Position numbers and translations under genes: made by a program. The notes under the pieces are model-generated. The model ran no database searches. It worked only from the letters and a program-made list of their open reading frames with translations, and had not been told where the DNA came from. From positions 1-9,104 of the forward strand of contig JAGAEK010000199.1 of the NCBI GenBank assembly GCA_017828835.1: a stretch of 9,104 nucleotides of DNA, written 5' to 3'. Numbering within the stretch: position 1 is the stretch's first letter; every line of letters starts with the position of its first letter. Of this stretch, positions 5,687 to 9,104 are shown piece after piece. The DNA is from Oscillospiraceae bacterium (GTDB taxonomy: Bacteria; Bacillota; Clostridia; Oscillospirales; Ruminococcaceae).

Positions 5687-7012
5687 TTATTCCGCTTCGC
5701 CTAAAAGATCGTATTCAAGCGTATCGGTTATGTGAACGTTTATGTAATCGCCTACTGTTATGCGGTGATCGCAGGAGAAGAAAACTTTCGCGTCTATATC
5801 GGGGGCGTCGTAAGCGCTTCTGCCGAAATAGCCTCCGGCGTATTTGTCATACCCTTCGACAACGACCTCAAGAGTTTTTCCGATTTGAGATTCGTTGAAT
5901 TTTTCGATTACGGTCATTTGTTTCGTCATAATAAGATCGGAACGGCGACGCTTTATTTCGTCGTCTATCTGATCGGGCATTTCCGCCGCGGGAGTACCTT
6001 CCTCGGGAGAGAAAGCAAAGCATCCGAGACGTTCGAAGCGTACCTCGTCCGCAAATTCGCATAGCTCTTCAAAATCCTTTTCGGTCTCTCCCGGGAATCC
6101 GGTAAGAAACGTCGTACGGAGGATAACCCCGGGGATCCGGTCTCTGATTTTTTTGATAAGAGAGAGATAAAATTCACGGTTTCCGGATCTGTTCATACGT
6201 TTGAGAACGTTATCCGAAACGTGCTGAAGCGGGATATCGAAATATTTCACTATCTTGGGTTCATTTGCGACGGTGTCGATCAATTCGTCGGTGATCTTAT
6301 CGGGATACGTATAAAGAAGACGTATCCATTTTATATTTTTGATCTCGCACAAAGCTTTAAGGAGCTGCGGCAATTTTGGTTCTTTGTAAAGATCTACGCC
6401 GTAGAGAGTGGTGTCCTGCGCAACTACTATAAGTTCGGTGACGCCGTTTTCCGCAAAATACTCCGCTTCCTTTACGATACTTTCGATAGTTCTGCTGCGG
6501 TATTTTCCGCGGATCTGAGGGATCGCGCAATAAGTACAGCAATTATTGCACCCCTCCGCTATTTTAAGGTAGGCATAGAAGGGGAGATTTGAAATAATTC
6601 TTCCGCCTTCAAGAGAAAGGTCGGATTTATTTCCGAATTTTACGGTTTTTTCGCCTTTTAAAGCTCTCTCGATCGCAGCAGGCAGTTCTTTGTTTGAGCC
6701 GATACCCAATACTATATCGATCTCGGGTATTTCCGAAACGAGTTCTTTTTGATATCTTTCGGCGAGGCATCCGGTAACGGCGATGACTTTTATTTTTCCT
6801 TCTTCTTTAAGCTTTACGAATTCGAGGATATTTTCGATAGCTTCCTGTTTGGCTTCTTCGATGAATCCGCAGGTGTTTATTACGACGGCGTCGCAAATTC
6901 CGGAGTCTACGCAAAGTTCGTAACCGAATTGTCTCAAGTCAAATAGAATATGTTCGGCGTCGACTTGGTTTTTAGAACAACCGAGCGAGACCATACCTAC
7001 TTTTATCGGCAT
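5687..7012 (-). CDS. rimO: Ribosomal protein S12 methylthiotransferase
   Basis: Radical-SAM enzyme that methylthiolates the conserved aspartate (residue 88 or 89 by species) of ribosomal protein S12, using two [4Fe-4S] clusters; cytoplasmic, ribosome-directed. The N-terminal MTTase domain starts VGMVSLGCSKNQVDAE with cluster cysteines Cys12, Cys48 (NTCGFI) and Cys82 (TGCLAERY). The radical-SAM motif CxxxCxxC is Cys155, Cys159 and Cys162 in EGCNNCCTYCAIP, followed by IRGKYRSR; Cys158 is an additional cysteine inside it. Further blocks are DTTLYG, LLYTYPD, IPLQHVSDNVLKRMNR and TTFLTGFPGETE. A TRAM domain occupies about 375-441. The GCSKNQVDAE and QDTTxYG blocks fit RimO rather than MiaB. The 441-residue length is normal. 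The ATG is 2 nt after the recX stop (TAGTAATG), with no strong ribosome binding site, so translation probably relies on coupling to recX. Confidence 0.95.
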   Translation of the reverse strand: MPIKVGMVSLGCSKNQVDAEHILFDLRQFGYELCVDSGICDAVVINTCGFIEEAKQEAIENILEFVKLKEEGKIKVIAVTGCLAERYQKELVSEIPEIDIVLGIGSNKELPAAIERALKGEKTVKFGNKSDLSLEGGRIISNLPFYAYLKIAEGCNNCCTYCAIPQIRGKYRSRTIESIVKEAEYFAENGVTELIVVAQDTTLYGVDLYKEPKLPQLLKALCEIKNIKWIRLLYTYPDKITDELIDTVANEPKIVKYFDIPLQHVSDNVLKRMNRSGNREFYLSLIKKIRDRIPGVILRTTFLTGFPGETEKDFEELCEFADEVRFERLGCFAFSPEEGTPAAEMPDQIDDEIKRRRSDLIMTKQMTVIEKFNESQIGKTLEVVVEGYDKYAGGYFGRSAYDAPDIDAKVFFSCDHRITVGDYINVHITDTLEYDLLGEAE

Positions 7013-7014
7013 TA

Positions 7015-7677
7015 CTATTCATCCATTTCTTCGTTTATTATATTGAGGATATTTTTGATATCGCCGAAACGGTATCCTAGACGGATCAGGGCGTCAAAAA
7101 CACGTTTGCGGTCTTTTTCGCTGTCGATTGACCGACATTTTTTTTCAAAAAGCATTTCCAGTCTTTGAGTTTCGGAGAACCCGTCTTCCGAAGCAAGAGA
7201 AACGGCGTACTCGGCATCCTCTTCCGAAACGCCGCGCAGTTTCAATTCGCGAAAAACTCTGGAATCTCCCCAGAATTTTGATCTTATACAGGTCAGAGCA
7301 AACGAATACGCATATTCTCTGTCGTTGATCAATCCGGAAGACTCAAACTCATCCAAAACGGTATCCGCGATTTCTTCCGTGTATTTTTTAAGCAGGCGTT
7401 CTTTAAGCATGGCGCGCGTACGGTTTGAAAAAGACAGCATATTGAGCGCCGTGCTTTTTGCTTGTTTAAGATTACTGTCGTATAAGATCTCTTCAACGTC
7501 GTATGTAAGTATTTTACCGGGTTTTAAAGAATATGATTCAGCGGTCTCAGAACCGACGTTAAAAGAAGAACCGTCACTTAAGCTGACTTTTACGGTTTTA
7601 TCTTTGAGAGTATTCAATTCGGTAATAAAGACGTCGGAACCGGCGTCTTTGGATAAAAGGTTATTTTTCGGCATCAT
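7015..7677 (-). CDS. recX: Regulatory protein RecX
   Basis: Small cytoplasmic protein that binds RecA filaments and, in the characterised cases, limits RecA ATPase and strand exchange. The RecX core of tandem three-helix repeats starts near residue 72: AKSTALNMLSFSNRTRAML, then LKKYTEEIADTVLDEFESSGLINDREYAYSFA (about 96-127), a second repeat with FWGDSRVFRELKLRGVSEEDAE (135-156), and a third ending LIRLGYRFGDIKNIL. About 70 N-terminal residues (VFITELNTLKDKTVKVSLSDG, ending VEEILY) form a beta-rich extension also seen in other Bacillota RecX proteins. Its first ATG overlaps the recA stop (ATGA), and the following codon is also ATG, so the true start could be one codon later. There is no clear ribosome binding site; translation is likely coupled to recA. 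Residue count is 220, or 219 from the second Met. Sequence conservation in this family is low, but position next to recA supports the call. Confidence 0.93.
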   Translation of the reverse strand: MMPKNNLLSKDAGSDVFITELNTLKDKTVKVSLSDGSSFNVGSETAESYSLKPGKILTYDVEEILYDSNLKQAKSTALNMLSFSNRTRAMLKERLLKKYTEEIADTVLDEFESSGLINDREYAYSFALTCIRSKFWGDSRVFRELKLRGVSEEDAEYAVSLASEDGFSETQRLEMLFEKKCRSIDSEKDRKRVFDALIRLGYRFGDIKNILNIINEEMDE

Positions 7678-8783
7678 TCGTCATCGCAATCGGCGTCGAT
7701 AGAAACGGCGACCGGAGTCCTTGCAACCGGCTTTTCGGAAGCGGAGAACTGGAGCTTTTCAAAGCTTTCTCTGACTTTTTTCTCGATTTCATCCGTAATT
7801 TCCGGATGTTCGTTCATATATATCCTGGTGTTGTCCCGACCTTGTCCTATACGTTCGCCGTTATAGCTGAACCAGGCGCCGGATTTGTTGATGATATCAA
7901 GTTTTACGGCAAGATCGAGAAGCTCTCCGACACGGGAAATACCCTGACCGTACATAATATCGAATTCCGCCTCTTTGAAAGGAGGTGCGACTTTGTTTTT
8001 CGACACCTTTACTTTAGTGCGGTTTCCGACAACTTCTCCGCCGACCTTTATTTGTTCGATTCTGCGGACGTCAAGACGTACCGACGCATAGAATTTGAGC
8101 GCGCGGCCGCCGGGAGTGGTTTCGGGATTGCCGTACATGACTCCGACTTTTTCACGGAGCTGATTTATAAATATGGCGACGCAATTTGTTTTTGAAATGA
8201 TACCGGTGAGTTTGCGGAGCGCCTGCGACATAAGTCTTGCCTGCAAGCCGACGTGCGAATCGCCCATTTCACCTTCTATTTCCGCTTTCGGTACCATCGC
8301 GGCAACGGAATCGATTACGATTATGTCGATCGCACCGGAACGAACGAGCGCTTCGGCAATCTCCAACGCCTGTTCACCTGTGTCGGGCTGAGATATGAGA
8401 AGAGAATCGGTATCTACGCCGATATTTTTGGAATATACGGGATCAAGGGCGTGCTCGACGTCAATGAAAGCGGCAAGTCCGCCGGCTTTCTGAGCTTCCG
8501 CTACCGCATGGAGCGCAACGGTCGTTTTACCTGAACTTTCCGGCCCGTATATTTCGATTATACGTCCTCTCGGAAGTCCGCCTATACCGAGCGCCATATC
8601 GAGTGCGATAGAACCGGTATGTATAGCATCTATATTAAGGGTTTCGGTTTGTCCGAGACGCATGACGGCGCCTTTCCCGAACTGTTTTTCGATTTGCCCG
8701 AGAGCGGTTTCAAGAGCTTTCTGCTTTTCTTCCGCGCTGACGGGGGAAACAAAAGATTGCTGCTTGATATTTTTTTCAGCCAT
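7674..8783 (-). CDS. recA: Recombinase RecA
   Basis: DNA-dependent ATPase that forms filaments on single-stranded DNA, drives homologous strand exchange and stimulates LexA self-cleavage. Full length at 369 residues. Walker A GPESSGKT is at 80-87, Glu110 in FIDVEHALDP is the catalytic glutamate, and Walker B IIVIDSVAA is at 154-162. DNA-binding loop L1 lies around 165-180 (KAEIEGEMGDSHVGLQAR), and L2 follows INQLREKVG (206-214) through NPETTPGGRALKFYAS. The C-terminal domain contains GAWFSYNGERIGQGRDN, and the protein ends with an acidic tail (DADCDDE), as is usual. GGAGG (8792-8796) sits 8 nt from the ATG. It heads the cluster and has a strong promoter. The neighbour cinA, often beside recA in Bacillota, is absent here. 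Confidence 0.99.
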   Translation of the reverse strand: MAEKNIKQQSFVSPVSAEEKQKALETALGQIEKQFGKGAVMRLGQTETLNIDAIHTGSIALDMALGIGGLPRGRIIEIYGPESSGKTTVALHAVAEAQKAGGLAAFIDVEHALDPVYSKNIGVDTDSLLISQPDTGEQALEIAEALVRSGAIDIIVIDSVAAMVPKAEIEGEMGDSHVGLQARLMSQALRKLTGIISKTNCVAIFINQLREKVGVMYGNPETTPGGRALKFYASVRLDVRRIEQIKVGGEVVGNRTKVKVSKNKVAPPFKEAEFDIMYGQGISRVGELLDLAVKLDIINKSGAWFSYNGERIGQGRDNTRIYMNEHPEITDEIEKKVRESFEKLQFSASEKPVARTPVAVSIDADCDDE

Positions 8784-8791
8784 ATCATTTA

Positions 8792-8796
8792 CCTCC
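8792..8796 (-). promoter_or_regulatory. recA ribosome binding site
   Basis: GGAGG on the minus strand, 8 nt before the recA ATG. It is the strongest initiation site of the cluster; recX and rimO downstream have none comparable. Confidence 0.85.
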
Positions 8797-8815
8797 GTGA
8801 TATATTATGTTTTAT

Positions 8816-8844
8816 ATTATATAACAATTATCTTATAAAGTCAA
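8816..8844 (-). promoter_or_regulatory. Sigma-A-like promoter of recA and the downstream cluster
   Basis: On the minus strand TTGACT (8839-8844) is followed after exactly 17 nt by TATAAT (8816-8821). Five of six -35 bases and all -10 bases match consensus. The start would fall near 8809, giving a leader of about 25 nt before the ATG. No GAAC-N4-GTTC LexA box is present in the whole 8784-8961 region. Confidence 0.85.
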
Positions 8845-8877
8845 CAAAAATAACGGACGGCAAAATGAAAAATTCGC

Positions 8878-8902
8878 CAATGTTTCTTTTAAAACAACAT
8901 TG
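8878..8902. promoter_or_regulatory. Inverted repeat CAATGTT-N11-AACATTG, candidate operator
   Basis: Seven-base arms at 8878-8884 and 8896-8902 are exact reverse complements around an AT-rich 11-bp centre that contains TTTTAAAA. The right arm overlaps the -35 element of the plus-strand promoter by three bases and lies about 35 bp upstream of the recA -35. The form fits a dimeric regulator site, but arms of this length in AT-rich DNA can arise by chance. Confidence 0.35.
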
Positions 8903-8928
8903 CATTTGAAAGAAAAATACAGTATAAT
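8900..8928 (+). promoter_or_regulatory. Promoter of the divergent membrane-protein gene
   Basis: TTGCAT (8900-8905), 17-nt gap, TATAAT (8923-8928). The -35 is weak and the -10 perfect. Transcription would begin near 8935, leaving a leader of about 27 nt before the ATG at 8962. Confidence 0.65.
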
Positions 8929-8961
8929 AAACAGGACAAATCAGAAGGGAGCGGTAAGAGT

Positions 8962-9104
8962 ATGGATTGGGATTTGGCCGGCAAAGTAACGTTGGTCGGA
9001 ATGATATTGGTGTTTTTGGCGCTTATAGTGCTTTGGCTTATTATACAGCTGATCGGATTTGTTATGAAGGGATTTAATAAGAAAAACAAAGATAAAATTT
9101 CAAA
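8962..9104 (+). CDS. OadG-family sodium-pump decarboxylase gamma-like subunit, N-terminus only
   Basis: The first 47 codons of a plus-strand gene cut by the right edge. The protein begins MDWDLAGKVTLVG and continues into one transmembrane helix (about residues 9-34, VGMILVFLALIVLWLIIQLIGF), then a basic, hydrophilic stretch (KGFNKKNKDK). A short periplasmic-side start, a GMxxVFxxL-type helix and a charged cytoplasmic tail match the small gamma/delta subunits of Na+-translocating oxaloacetate, methylmalonyl-CoA and glutaconyl-CoA decarboxylases, which anchor the carboxyltransferase to the membrane beta subunit. AAGGGAG lies 10 nt before the ATG, and a promoter precedes it. If correct, biotin-carrier and beta-subunit genes should follow just outside the window. 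Single-helix proteins are easy to mistake, so this is a moderate call. Confidence 0.6.
   Translation, partial: MDWDLAGKVTLVGMILVFLALIVLWLIIQLIGFVMKGFNKKNKDKIS

Noticed and set aside
6526..6549. Extra cysteine (Cys158) inside the RimO radical-SAM motif
   Set aside because: The three cluster cysteines keep the CxxxCxxC spacing; an additional adjacent cysteine is a minor variation and does not indicate a new activity.
8889..9089. Minus-strand 66-codon open frame opposite the OadG-like start
   Set aside because: No ribosome binding site, and the opposite strand has promoter, ribosome binding site and a recognisable membrane helix.
1..9104. Search for CRISPR repeats, transposon ends, tRNA genes, toxin-antitoxin or defence genes
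   Set aside because: By eye on both strands I found no regularly spaced repeats, transposase motifs, tRNA-like arms or defence-family proteins; all substantial frames are explained by housekeeping or metabolic genes.

Overview
The window looks like chromosomal DNA from an anaerobic Bacillota, most likely a Clostridia-type bacterium. This is an inference from gene content (thiolase plus 3-hydroxybutyryl-CoA dehydrogenase of the clostridial type, a sodium-pump decarboxylase gamma-like subunit, a Gram-positive-style lysine-branch aspartokinase), strong GGAGG ribosome binding sites, very AT-rich spacers and sigma-A-like promoters. No genus can be named from the sequence alone. I see no insertion sequence, prophage, CRISPR array, tRNA or rRNA.

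Layout, right to left because nearly everything is on the minus strand. At the right edge (8962 onward) the first 47 codons of a small membrane protein of the OadG type run off the window on the plus strand. A 178-bp divergent promoter region (8784-8961) separates it from recA (7674-8783), which starts a tightly packed minus-strand cluster: recA, recX (4-nt overlap), rimO (2-nt gap), pgsA (36-nt gap) and a VTT/DedA-superfamily membrane protein (4-nt overlap). After 48 nt comes the thiolase gene, then hbd (41-nt gap). A perfect 14-bp hairpin and 87 nt later comes an EamA/DMT-family exporter gene, closed by a good intrinsic terminator at about 1207-1244. The left end (1-1089) is the N-terminal 363 codons of an aspartate kinase with its own promoter and a TTG start, cut by the window edge.

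How the genes fit together: recA and recX form the recombinase and its modulator; rimO modifies ribosomal protein S12; pgsA makes phosphatidylglycerophosphate, and the VTT protein translated from an overlapping start is a plausible lipid-handling partner. Thiolase and Hbd are two consecutive steps from acetyl-CoA to 3-hydroxybutyryl-CoA (butyrate/butanol-type pathway); crotonase, butyryl-CoA dehydrogenase and Etf genes are not in this window. The DMT exporter and aspartokinase appear to be separate transcription units or readthrough-dependent.

Most of the window is ordinary housekeeping sequence. I did not find a convincing undescribed system. The best leads are small regulatory structures (a hairpin holding the pgsA ribosome binding site, a dyad over the promoter of the divergent gene, a perfect hairpin whose T-run lies on the unexpected strand) and the pgsA/VTT translational coupling.
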